Shown here: one piece after another, positions 1-7,531 of the stretch
Numbering within the stretch: position 1 is the first letter of the stretch
Layout of the letters: every line of letters starts with the position of its first letter
Assembly (NCBI RefSeq): GCF_900116855.1
Contig: NZ_UETD01000014.1
Location: 1 to 64,000 of the forward strand
Direction of reading: 5' to 3'
Length of the DNA: 64,000 bases
Source of the DNA: Ruminococcus flavefaciens
GTDB taxonomy: Bacteria; Bacillota; Clostridia; Oscillospirales; Ruminococcaceae
Translations under genes and position numbers: made by a program
Notes under the pieces: generated by a model
What the model saw: the letters and a program-made list of their open reading frames with translations, nothing else
Databases searched by the model: none
Told to the model about the DNA's origin: nothing

Positions 1-157
1 GGATAAACGCTGAAGGCATCTAAGCGTGAAGCCGACCTTAAGATAAGATATCCCTTCGTAAGAGTAAGACCTCTCATAGACTATGAGTTTGATAGGCTCA
101 AAGTGTAAGCGTGGTGACACGTTCAGCTTGCGAGTACTAATCGGTCGAGGGCTTTTC
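1..157 (+). rRNA. 23S ribosomal RNA, 3' end (partial)
   Basis: The sequence matches the conserved 3' terminal part of bacterial 23S rRNA (GCTGAAGGCATCTAAGCG near 9, GAGTACTAATCGGTCGAGG near 132). The 5' part lies outside the window. The 3' end is estimated from the universally conserved GGTCGAGGGCTT segment and may be off by several bases. Confidence 0.95.
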
Positions 158-228
158 CTTTTTACTTCATTCAATGTGTTCTTCGCCTCGCATTACGCTT
201 TATTCCTTGAAAACTTCATTAATATTTA

Positions 229-345
<117 letters not shown>

Positions 346-349
346 CTCT

Positions 350-376
350 AAGGACTACTTTTCGTAGTCCTTTTTT
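350..376 (+). terminator. Terminator of the rRNA operon
   Basis: A 9-bp stem (AAGGACTAC / GTAGTCCTT) with a short T-rich loop is followed by a T run. It directly follows 5S rRNA. Confidence 0.9.
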
Positions 377-378
377 AT

Positions 379-407
379 TTGACATATTTCTTTGACTGTG
401 ATAAAAT
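379..407 (+). promoter_or_regulatory. Sigma-A promoter of the GT-C gene
   Basis: TTGACA at 379-384 and TAAAAT at 402-407 with a 17-bp spacer, immediately after the rRNA terminator and 33 bp before the next start codon. Confidence 0.8.
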
Positions 408-440
408 ATATATTAATCACTGTGTTTCGGGAGGTAAATA

Positions 441-2198
441 ATGAGCAACACCAAAACTACCTCGACAGGCAGCAAGACATTCACAAGTATACTCGCAGGC
501 GCCGCTAAGCACCCGTATATAGCGGCTTTTATGCTGTGCCTGATCCTTTCGATGTTTTTCCTCGGCTCTGTCGATAACATGGGCAAATATGTCCCCGGTA
601 TATTCTTTGTCTTTTTCTGCGGACTTTCCGCGGTTATAGTTAGTCATCTCTGTACTGAAAAAAAGCGCAGCAATTTTCTCACAGCTATCCTGACAGCAGC
701 AGTATGTGCAGCAGGAGCTCCGCTGTTTCTCTTGTTCAGTCACACGAAGAACAAGATACTTTTTCTCTTTGCTTTCTGTTCCATTGTGATCTTAGCGCTT
801 TATTTTGCCTTTTTCACCAAGAAGCTGGCGCGGCGTTTCAATGCCATGCTCATTATTGGTCTCGGCTTTGTTGTCAAGCTCTGCTATGTCCTTGGCACTT
901 CTGTTTATGTTCGTCAGCATGATACCGGCTGGTTCGGAGCCAAAGACGAAGTCATTCCCGGTCATTTGGGCTATATTTCGTATCTCTTTCATAATCACAG
1001 CCTATATAATGGCGATTACCGCAGATATTTACAGTATTGCCATCCGCCTCTCCATCATAGTCTTTGTGCTCTGTGGATCAGTTTTTTTAATAAAGTACTC
1101 GGAGTCAAGCTTGATCTTGCAGTTGAGTCTGCACAGATGCTTTCGCTGTTCTGGTCAATGACTATCGTCATTACCGCCTACAAGATATTCCGTTATTTTA
1201 AGCTTGACGGCACAGCTCTTTATGTTCCGCTTATTATTACCGCATTCCATCCCTGCTTCACATTTTTGTCATCGATCATGAACAACGATCCTCTGGCGTG
1301 GGCGCTGACTCTGGGGGCAATGTATTCTACCCTAATGTGGTACAGAGAGCCAACACTGAAAAAAATCATCAAGATCGCCTTCTGTATCGGTCTTGGTATG
1401 ATGACGAAGCTTTCAGTGGGACTCATTGCACCGTCGGTGACTATCGTCTTTATCGCTGTACTTATAAAGAAGCGCAAGGACTTTCTTGTAAAGCTTCTGG
1501 GGCAGTTTGCCGCCTTTGCAGCTGTCTGTGTGCCACTGGGATTATGGTTCCCTGTGCGTGGACTTATCCGCTGGGGGATACCTCTTACCTACGTTCAGGA
1601 GCTTCCCGAGATGACTCAGACCATAAAGGGAACTACCTTCAAGGAGCGTATTACCGATTTCTCCCTCTATCAGTTCAGGAGAGTTTTTGAGAACTGGCTC
1701 TCGTACGATGAAAACGGTGCTCCTCAGAGCTATAATGAGCATAATCCTCTTATTGCGTTCATGAAAAATTCTATTTTCAGCGAGTTTATCGGCGAGGATA
1801 ATTTTTCTCACTATCCATTTATGCTGACTGTCTGCAAGATACTGTTCTGGCTGGCTGCCGTCATAGCTGCCGCTGCCTTTATCGCCATGGTTGTAAACCT
1901 TTTCAGAAAGTGTGCTGCTGATATGGTGCAAAAGCTGTTTCTGATCAGTTTCCACGTTATTCTCGTGGGTAATCTCTATATGCTTTCAAAGAACTATACT
2001 ATGGTTTGCAGTATGAATTTCCGCTATATAATGCCCACGGTAATTATCGGTTCGTTTTTCCTCGGAACAACTCTGATCTCCGCTGATAAAGAGGGCAGCA
2101 CTCGTGCAAAGGCTGTGAAGTATACCTCATATATTGCGGTCACGGCATTTGCGGTTATGTCCTCACTTGTGTATCTTATGGTCGTCATAAACCAATAA
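441..2198 (+). CDS. Polytopic membrane glycosyltransferase (GT-C fold, ArnT/PMT-like)
   Basis: This 585-residue protein has about 11-13 hydrophobic segments. A long loop after the early membrane segments carries acidic and aromatic residues (QHDTGWFGAKDE, then HPPLHH). That layout is typical of GT-C enzymes of the PMT/ArnT class, which transfer sugars from polyprenyl-phosphate donors at the outer face of the membrane. The ATG follows GGAGG at 430-434 and its own promoter. The gene is monocistronic between the rRNA terminator and a shared bidirectional terminator. Substrate and acceptor cannot be read from the sequence; an uncharacterised membrane protein of the same fold is the alternative. 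Confidence 0.7.
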   Translation: MSNTKTTSTGSKTFTSILAGAAKHPYIAAFMLCLILSMFFLGSVDNMGKYVPGIFFVFFCGLSAVIVSHLCTEKKRSNFLTAILTAAVCAAGAPLFLLFSHTKNKILFLFAFCSIVILALYFAFFTKKLARRFNAMLIIGLGFVVKLCYVLGTSVYVRQHDTGWFGAKDEVIPGHLGYISYLFHNHSLYNGDYRRYLQYCHPPLHHSLCALWISFFNKVLGVKLDLAVESAQMLSLFWSMTIVITAYKIFRYFKLDGTALYVPLIITAFHPCFTFLSSIMNNDPLAWALTLGAMYSTLMWYREPTLKKIIKIAFCIGLGMMTKLSVGLIAPSVTIVFIAVLIKKRKDFLVKLLGQFAAFAAVCVPLGLWFPVRGLIRWGIPLTYVQELPEMTQTIKGTTFKERITDFSLYQFRRVFENWLSYDENGAPQSYNEHNPLIAFMKNSIFSEFIGEDNFSHYPFMLTVCKILFWLAAVIAAAAFIAMVVNLFRKCAADMVQKLFLISFHVILVGNLYMLSKNYTMVCSMNFRYIMPTVIIGSFFLGTTLISADKEGSTRAKAVKYTSYIAVTAFAVMSSLVYLMVVINQ

Positions 2199-2230
2199 AA
2201 AAGCTGCACGGCTTAGCCGTGCAGCTTTTG
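2199..2230. terminator. Bidirectional terminator between convergent genes
   Basis: AAAAAAGCTGCACGGC, a 3-nt loop, then GCCGTGCAGCTTTT. The 10-bp GC-rich stem is flanked by A and T runs, so it can serve both the + strand GT-C gene and the - strand xylanase gene. Confidence 0.9.
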
Positions 2231-2240
2231 CTGCTTTTTA

Positions 2241-4277
2241 TCAGACGTTGCTTACAGGGGGAGTGAACATTGCCTCGGGATCGAGAGTGTCTCTCAGGTG
2301 GAGGAGATACTCCTGAATGTAGAGAGCGTCATTAGAGGTAAGACCTTTTGTAGCCTTATCTACGTCGCCGTTTTCCTTGCCCTGCTCGGTAACACTGTAC
2401 TTGTTGGGGTTAGCGAGGGTCTGCATGATGAGGATGGCATCAGCCAGCTCAACAGTGTTATCGCAGTTTGTATCGCCCCATTTTTTAGCCTTGATACCGC
2501 CTGTGGTCGTCGATGTAACAGTTGTGGTTGTAGTTGTTGTAGTTGTGGTAGTTACGTTGCCGCCCGAGATAGTAGTTCTTACGGGATCAGCAGCTGTTTT
2601 GTTTCCAACGATGGACTTGAATGCGGGCTTAGCCATGAAGTCGCCGTCAAAGATAAGAGGATTCTGTGACTTTCTCCAGCTCTCTGTATCGATAACGCCC
2701 CAGAAGATAACAGCTGAGATCTTATCGCTGTACTTCTCGTAGATGTCGAAAAGTCCCTTATAATATGTGGACTGAACGTCGAAATACTTGTCGCCGGAGT
2801 TCTCCTGAACTGTAACATCAAGCTCTGTGATCTGAACGTCAAGACCTGTCTCTGTGAACTGCTTGAGAGCGAGCTCATACTGACCGAGTGAGGGGAAAGC
2901 AGCGTCCATGCTCTGTCTTACATCAAGGTGAGACTGCATACCGATACCGTCGATAACGCCTTCCTTCTTGAGTCTCTCTGCCATTTCGCAGATAGCGTCC
3001 TTCTTGCCCATGTACTCGTTGAAGTCGTTGTAGTAGAGCTTACAGCCCTCGGGAGCATACTTTCTTGCATATCTGAAAGCATAGTCGATGAATGAGTTGT
3101 CGCCGAATACAGCTACCCAGTCAGAAGCTGCATACTGGTTCTCCTGTGCGGGGTGACCCGGCTTACGGGGATTACCGTCGTTGTCAAATGCCTCGTTTAC
3201 AACGTCGCAGGCATAGAAATCGATGTCGGGATAAAGTGCTGTAAGAGTCTCGAAATAGCTCTTTATATAGTTCTCCATACGCTTGAGCATCTTCTCGGGA
3301 GATACATAATCCTTCTTTTCGTCATAGTCCTCCTTGAAGAACCACTCGGGAGTCTGGCTGTACCATACGAGGGTATGAACTCTTACGGGGATACCGTACT
3401 TTCTTGCGTAATCGAGAATGGGCTTAGCCTGTGAGAAGCTTATCTGAGGATGCTCGTCGTCGCCTGTCTCCTCTAAATAAGCCAGTGTTCTTTTCTTGTT
3501 GAGAACGTAGTCGGGCTTCATCTGGTTGCCGACTGTGATGCTCTCGCCGAAATGCTTCTGTACAAGGTCCATAAAGGGCTGTGAAGCAAGGTTATCGGGA
3601 GTAAGGGCAGTTCCTACCTTGAACTTGTCCTTGTAGATCTCGCTGAGTGAGGGAAGATCCTTCTCGATATCAACATGAGCAGCTTCTACGATCTTTACAT
3701 TGTCAACAAGGATATTCTCTGTGTTGTTGGACTCAAAATAGATGTAAGCAGCATCCATGCCCGAAGAATAGCTGATAGCTACATCCTCTATTCTTCCCCA
3801 GCCGTCGCCGCCGCCTGAAGCGCTCTTGATGTCCTTGACCATGTTGTTGTAAGAATCCTCACCGTCAATAGTGAACTGTGAGCTGAGTGTGCAGTTGGTG
3901 TACCACTGACCCTTTACGGAAGCCGATAAGTAATACTGAGTATCAGGCTTTAAGAATTTGTCAAGACGAAGCGAGGGACCGTTCCATGTCTCGCTTCTGC
4001 CCGATGCCAGCATGGAGCTCTTTCCGCTGTCTGCTGCATCTGGTGTGATGGAAAGCTCCGTGGTGTCGTCTCCGCCTCTGTTTGCCCAGTACTGAAGATC
4101 GGTGTCGCTCTCGAAATCACATTCGTAAACGACGGTGCCTTCCTTAGCAGCGGTCACTTTGTTTGTCAGCTGTGCATCTGCAGGTGCTACTGCGTGTACA
4201 GCCGGAACTGATGCTGTGAACGCCATGGCTGCACCCATAACGCCTGCCATCAGTTTGCTGAAGTTTTTTCCTTTCAT
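2241..4277 (-). CDS. Secreted GH10 endo-xylanase with CBM22-like module and dockerin
   Basis: Hydrolyses beta-1,4-xylan outside the cell. Using the ATG at 4277 (678 residues), the order is: signal peptide (about 1-30), CBM22-like module (about 45-200), GH10 catalytic domain (about 210-560), poly-Thr linker (about 575-592) and dockerin (about 600-675). The GH10 acid/base is E362 in DVVNEAFD and the nucleophile is E485 in ITELDVT. The dockerin's first calcium loop reads GDTNCDNTVELAD, followed by a second diverged copy, so binding to a cohesin is expected. An upstream in-frame TTG at 4292 is less likely because GGAGG lies between it and the ATG, 8 nt before the ATG. Own promoter and terminator. 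Confidence 0.95.
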   Translation of the reverse strand: MKGKNFSKLMAGVMGAAMAFTASVPAVHAVAPADAQLTNKVTAAKEGTVVYECDFESDTDLQYWANRGGDDTTELSITPDAADSGKSSMLASGRSETWNGPSLRLDKFLKPDTQYYLSASVKGQWYTNCTLSSQFTIDGEDSYNNMVKDIKSASGGGDGWGRIEDVAISYSSGMDAAYIYFESNNTENILVDNVKIVEAAHVDIEKDLPSLSEIYKDKFKVGTALTPDNLASQPFMDLVQKHFGESITVGNQMKPDYVLNKKRTLAYLEETGDDEHPQISFSQAKPILDYARKYGIPVRVHTLVWYSQTPEWFFKEDYDEKKDYVSPEKMLKRMENYIKSYFETLTALYPDIDFYACDVVNEAFDNDGNPRKPGHPAQENQYAASDWVAVFGDNSFIDYAFRYARKYAPEGCKLYYNDFNEYMGKKDAICEMAERLKKEGVIDGIGMQSHLDVRQSMDAAFPSLGQYELALKQFTETGLDVQITELDVTVQENSGDKYFDVQSTYYKGLFDIYEKYSDKISAVIFWGVIDTESWRKSQNPLIFDGDFMAKPAFKSIVGNKTAADPVRTTISGGNVTTTTTTTTTTTVTSTTTGGIKAKKWGDTNCDNTVELADAILIMQTLANPNKYSVTEQGKENGDVDKATKGLTSNDALYIQEYLLHLRDTLDPEAMFTPPVSNV

Positions 4278-4312
4278 AGTAAATTCCTCCAAAAATAAAT
4301 TTTTGTATCTTC

Positions 4313-4341
4313 ATTGTAGCACAATTGCACAAATAAGTCAA
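4313..4341 (-). promoter_or_regulatory. Promoter of the GH10 xylanase gene
   Basis: On the minus strand TTGACT (4341-4336), 17-bp spacer ending TGTGC, and TACAAT (4318-4313). It ends 36 bp before the start codon. The TG upstream of the -10 makes it an extended -10 promoter. The stretch 4342-4589 shows only short GAGAGAAAACAG-like direct repeats and no gene. Confidence 0.8.
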
Positions 4342-4589
4342 TGAGACCACGGTATAATGAGCAATAATTGGCAAGACATCAGTGATATCCTATGGAAATC
4401 GGTCAGTTTTCAGCAATAAACGACTGTTGGCAGTCCTATGGGGAATTTGCATATAAATCGGAGAAATGCTCCGCCGTTTTTCTATCTTCCAAAACTGAAA
4501 TGAAACGTGAGAAACGGAGAGATTGAGAGAAAAACAGAGCGATTGCGAGAGAAAACAGGGTATATATTAAAAAAATCCGCAAAAACCTC

Positions 4590-4618
4590 TTGACATTCAC
4601 CTTTATATCGTGTATAAT
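4590..4618 (+). promoter_or_regulatory. Consensus promoter of rplM-rpsI
   Basis: TTGACA at 4590-4595 and TATAAT at 4613-4618 with a 17-bp spacer, a perfect sigma-A consensus. It starts a leader of about 130 nt before rplM. Confidence 0.9.
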
Positions 4619-4624
4619 AATTCT

Positions 4625-4750
4625 TGCACTGCAAACGGTAATGGCGTTTTTTCGGGAAGCAAGAGGCAGCGGCTTCCGACCGTTGTCAGAGGTTCTGCCT
4701 CTTGTTTCCGTACTCGCTTTCCGTTCTGAAAATATATTACAGGAGGAAAA
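4625..4750 (+). promoter_or_regulatory. Structured 5' leader of rplM (L13 leader-like)
   Basis: The transcribed region between the promoter and the rplM ribosome site can fold into a long hairpin closed by AAGAGGCAG (4661-4669) and CTGCCTCTT (4695-4703). Firmicutes commonly carry an autoregulatory L13 leader (Rfam family L13_leader) at this place. Assignment rests on position and the hairpin; a covariance-model match was not run. Confidence 0.65.
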
Positions 4751-4754
4751 ATAT

Positions 4755-5183
4755 ATGTCAACTACACTGACAAAACCGGCTGAAGTAAGCCGTACATGGT
4801 ATATCCTCGATGCCGAGGGTAAGCCGCTTGGTAGAGTTGCTGCTAAGGCTGCTCATATCCTCAGAGGCAAGCACAAGCCCACTTACACTCCCAACGTAGA
4901 CTGCGGAGATCACGTTATCGTTATCAACTGCGCAAAGGCTGTTCTCACAGGCAGAAAGCTCGAGCAGAAGAAGTACTACTGGCACACAGGCTGGATCGGC
5001 GGACTCAAGTCCATTTCTTACAAGGACATGATGGCTGAGCAGGCTGACAGAGCTATGATGATCGCTGTTAACGGAATGCTTCCCAACAACAGCCTCGGCA
5101 GAGCTCAGCTCAAGAGACTCAGAACCTACAAGGACGCTAATCACAAGCAGGAGGCTCAGAAGCCTGTTGCTTACGAGCTTTAA
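4755..5183 (+). CDS. rplM: 50S ribosomal protein L13
   Basis: A 142-residue protein, normal length for bacterial L13, an early-assembly protein of the large ribosomal subunit. Recognisable features are RTWYILDAEGKPLGRVAA at the N-terminus, GKHKPTYTPNVDCGDHVIV and the C-terminal MLPNNSLGRAQLKRL. The ATG at 4755 follows AGGAGG at 4741-4746. The reading frame stays open further upstream to 4590, but that part is the promoter and leader. It is followed 16 nt later by rpsI, the usual L13-S9 pair. Confidence 0.98.
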   Translation: MSTTLTKPAEVSRTWYILDAEGKPLGRVAAKAAHILRGKHKPTYTPNVDCGDHVIVINCAKAVLTGRKLEQKKYYWHTGWIGGLKSISYKDMMAEQADRAMMIAVNGMLPNNSLGRAQLKRLRTYKDANHKQEAQKPVAYEL

Positions 5184-5199
5184 TAGGAGGTGCTTTTAA

Positions 5200-5601
5200 A
5201 TGTACGAATCAAAAGTTAAATACTACTACGGCACAGGCAGAAGAAAGCACTCCGTAGCAAGAGTCAGAATTTACCCCGGTTCAGGTAATGTAACCATCAA
5301 CGGCAGAGGCATCGACGATTACTTCGGTCTTGAGACTCTCAAGCTCATCGTTCGTCAGCCCCTCGCACTCACTGACAATGTAGAGAAGTTCGACGTTATC
5401 TGCACAGTTGCAGGCGGCGGCGTTACAGGTCAGGCCGGTGCTATCAGACACGGTATCTCAAGAGCTCTCCTCGAGTTCGATGCTGAGCTCCGCCCCACTC
5501 TCAAGAAGGCTGGATTCCTCACTCGTGACCCCAGAATGAAGGAGAGAAAGAAGTACGGTCTCAAGGCTGCACGTCGTGCTCCTCAGTTCAGCAAGAGATA
5601 A
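5200..5601 (+). CDS. rpsI: 30S ribosomal protein S9
   Basis: A 133-residue S9 of the small ribosomal subunit, of usual length. It shows [19 protein letters not shown] near the N-terminus, [19 protein letters not shown] in the middle and the basic tail ending FSKR, which reaches the decoding site in known ribosomes. Preceded by AGGAGG and cotranscribed with rplM. Transcription ends in the first of three repeated terminator copies just downstream. Confidence 0.98.
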   Translation: MYESKVKYYYGTGRRKHSVARVRIYPGSGNVTINGRGIDDYFGLETLKLIVRQPLALTDNVEKFDVICTVAGGGVTGQAGAIRHGISRALLEFDAELRPTLKKAGFLTRDPRMKERKKYGLKAARRAPQFSKR

Positions 5602-5617
5602 GTTCATTATTGTTCTT

Positions 5618-5983
5618 CAAAGTACCTTTGCTCATGCAGGGGTACTTTTTGTTTTTCCGACTGAGGAGTCCTCGCAGCATAGCTGCTGCGGTCATCGCTG
5701 AAAACAGTCCACAGGACTGTTTTCTTAACGCGCTGACAGTTCTCAAAGAGACAAGTACATCATCGTCTTTCAAAGTACCTTTGCTCATGCAGAGGTACTT
5801 TTTGTTTTTCCGGCTGAGGAGTCCTCGCAGCATAGCTGCTGCGGTCATCGCTGAAAACAGTCCACAGGACCGTTTTCTTAACGCGCTGACAGTTCTCAAA
5901 GAGACAAGTACATCATCGGCTTTCAAAGTACCTTTGCTCATGCAGAGGTACTTTTTGTTTTTCCGGCTGAGGAGTCCTCGCAG
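5618..5983 (+). repeat. 153-bp direct tandem repeat (2.4 copies) carrying the rpsI terminator
   Basis: Copies start at 5618, 5771 and 5924 (period 153 bp); the third stops at about 5983. They are nearly identical, with only a few substitutions seen. Each copy starts with a terminator-like hairpin (AAAGTACCT ... AGGTACTTTTTG). Each full copy also contains GCAGCATAGCTGC and a perfect or near-perfect AAAACAGTCC/GGACTGTTTT hairpin. No gene is supported: the open frames in both directions simply repeat the same peptide. Confidence 0.9.
5619..5657 (+). terminator. Terminator of rplM-rpsI (first of three copies)
   Basis: AAGTACC pairs with GGTACTT around a TTTGCTCATGCAG loop and runs into TTTTTGTTTTT. 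The same hairpin recurs at about 5772-5810 and 5925-5963. Confidence 0.8.
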
Positions 5984-6001
5984 GGATTTTTTCGATCACT
6001 A

Positions 6002-6030
6002 TTGCAATATGAACGATACTATGTTAGAAT
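6002..6030 (+). promoter_or_regulatory. Promoter of the ChW-repeat gene
   Basis: TTGCAA at 6002-6007, 17-bp spacer, TAGAAT at 6025-6030. It lies right after the tandem repeat, 57 bp before the start codon. Confidence 0.65.
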
Positions 6031-6086
6031 GTGTATATAGGCGGTGGCAAACCGCAAATTTATCTGAAGTGAAAGGAATTATCGTT

Positions 6087-6701
6087 ATGAGGAATACTAC
6101 TGTAAAGAAAAGGTCTCCGTTCAAGAAACTGGTCTCATCAATTACAGCCGCTCTGACAGCTGCCGTAATGCTAACAGGAGCTGTGCCTGATGTAAACGCT
6201 GCGGCAGTAGATCTAGGACATACTTTAAGCGCACAGGCTCACGTTCAGAATATAGGCTGGATGGAAGAAGATATCAGCTTGCCGTTGGATATTGACCTCA
6301 GAACAGGTAAGACTACCGGTGATCAATACAGAAATGTCAGAGTCGGAACAACAGGAAGATCTTTGAGATTAGAAAGCTTAACAGTAGGTATCGGCGGTAT
6401 TTCGAAAAAATATGGCGGTATCATGGTAGACGCTCATGTCTCACATATCGGCTGGCAGGGTTATAAGACTGCTCCTTGCGGCAGCAGTGTAACAGTAGGA
6501 ACTACGGGCCGCTGTCTTGCTATCGAAGCATTCAGGATAAAACTTTACGGAAAGATAGCAGAATTTTACGATGTAGAGTATTCGGTACATTCCGCAGGTA
6601 TTGGCTGGGGACATACCCGTAAAAACGGTCAGGTCGCAGGAACAGTAGGAGAAGGCCGCCGTTCAGAGGCTATATATATACGAATATTCCCAAAGAAATA
6701 A
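6087..6701 (+). CDS. Secreted protein with ChW (clostridial hydrophobic W) repeats
   Basis: A 204-residue protein with a signal peptide (basic MRNTTVKKRSPFKK, then a hydrophobic stretch ending near VNAAA). After it come three ChW-type repeats built around HVQNIGWME, HVSHIGWQGYK and HSAGIGWGH, each followed by GTTGR/GTVGEGR and a LRLES/LAIEAFRIKL/SEAIYIRIF strand. This is the pattern of the ChW family (PF07538), found in secreted clostridial proteins and thought to bind surfaces or polymers. The protein has no catalytic domain, so a binding role is inferred. The ATG at 6087 follows AAAGGAA; the frame is open upstream only because of the tandem repeat. Confidence 0.85.
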   Translation: MRNTTVKKRSPFKKLVSSITAALTAAVMLTGAVPDVNAAAVDLGHTLSAQAHVQNIGWMEEDISLPLDIDLRTGKTTGDQYRNVRVGTTGRSLRLESLTVGIGGISKKYGGIMVDAHVSHIGWQGYKTAPCGSSVTVGTTGRCLAIEAFRIKLYGKIAEFYDVEYSVHSAGIGWGHTRKNGQVAGTVGEGRRSEAIYIRIFPKK

Positions 6702-6715
6702 TTATATATGCTTTA

Positions 6716-6755
6716 CAACAAAGCCTCACAGACTATTCTGTGAGGTCTTTGTTTT
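6716..6755 (+). terminator. Terminator of the ChW gene
   Basis: ACAAAGCCTCACAG pairs imperfectly with CTGTGAGGTCTTTGT around GACTATT and runs into TTTTAT. Confidence 0.8.
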
Positions 6756-6764
6756 ATATGACCG

Positions 6765-6793
6765 TTGAGCTTTCCAAGTGGATATGATACAAT
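6765..6793 (+). promoter_or_regulatory. Sigma-A type promoter upstream of the ECF sigma gene
   Basis: TTGAGC at 6765-6770, 17-bp spacer, TACAAT at 6788-6793. It would give a leader of about 155 nt. Confidence 0.6.
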
Positions 6794-6869
6794 ATATAAC
6801 AGGATAAATCTATCGGAAAACCGCCGCTGTGACCGCGTCCGAACTTTTTCGGAAAAATTTTCAAAAAAC

Positions 6870-6900
6870 TTGTTACACTTCGGACAGCCGCAGCAAGTAT
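6870..6900 (+). promoter_or_regulatory. Candidate autoregulatory ECF promoter
   Basis: TTGTTACA at 6870-6877, 17 bp, then AAGTAT at 6895-6900, 55 bp before the sigma gene. It does not match the sigma-A consensus. Many ECF operons are transcribed by their own factor from a promoter in this position, so this is an inference from place and unusual sequence. Confidence 0.4.
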
Positions 6901-6955
6901 ATGTTATGAAAGCGCTTACAACAAATACATTAAAAACCAACAAAGGGGTGGTCCT

Positions 6956-7531
6956 ATGACAGATAATGAATACCGCAAAATGTATGATAAAGATCCTCTC
7001 AAGGCGCAGACCGCACTGTTTGACGAATACCTTGGCTATGTATACGCCATCGTGTACAACAAGCTGAGAAGCTGCGGAAGCAGTGAGGACATAGAGGAAT
7101 GTGTGGGAGATGTTTTTTCCGCCGTCTTTATAAGCTATGACCGCAGCGGCAGCTTCGACGGTGACCTTAAAGGTCTCATCGGCACGATCGCCAATCGCAC
7201 AGCTATACAGATGTACAGAAAGCTGGTACGTCACAGCGATACAGTCTATATAGAAAATGAAACGGCCGAGCTTGCCGATACGGAAAACGTAGAGGAGAAT
7301 GCAGAACGAAGTGTTCTGAAAAACACGCTCCTAAAACTCATAAACAGTCTCGGTCAGCCGGACTCGGATATAATTATCCAGAAGTTCTATTATAATATGA
7401 ACTCAAAGGAGATCGCGGACAAGCACTCGATGTCGCCTGCATCGGTGAGGATGAGGTGCAGCAGAGCACTGAAAAAGCTGAAAGAGCTGCTGGCAAATGA
7501 AGGCTACGAAATGAAGGAGGGAAATATATGA
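6956..7531 (+). CDS. ECF-type RNA polymerase sigma factor
   Basis: A 191-residue protein with the two-domain ECF layout. Region 2 spans about residues 15-90 (TALFDEYLGYVYAIVYNK, then SSEDIEECVGDVFSAVF). Region 4 spans about 125-182, with the helix-turn-helix MNSKEIADKHSMSPASVRMR. It directs RNA polymerase to a small regulon, and such factors are usually held by a membrane partner. The ATG follows AAGGGGTGG. Its stop overlaps the start of the next gene by 4 nt, so the two are translationally coupled. Its signal and regulon are unknown; the C-terminal half of the partner would be outside the cell. Confidence 0.9.
   Translation: MTDNEYRKMYDKDPLKAQTALFDEYLGYVYAIVYNKLRSCGSSEDIEECVGDVFSAVFISYDRSGSFDGDLKGLIGTIANRTAIQMYRKLVRHSDTVYIENETAELADTENVEENAERSVLKNTLLKLINSLGQPDSDIIIQKFYYNMNSKEIADKHSMSPASVRMRCSRALKKLKELLANEGYEMKEGNI

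Noticed and set aside
5588..6086. Long open frames on both strands across the tandem repeat
   Set aside because: The peptides only repeat the 153-bp unit (a multiple of three) and there is no ribosome site. The real gene starts at 6087.
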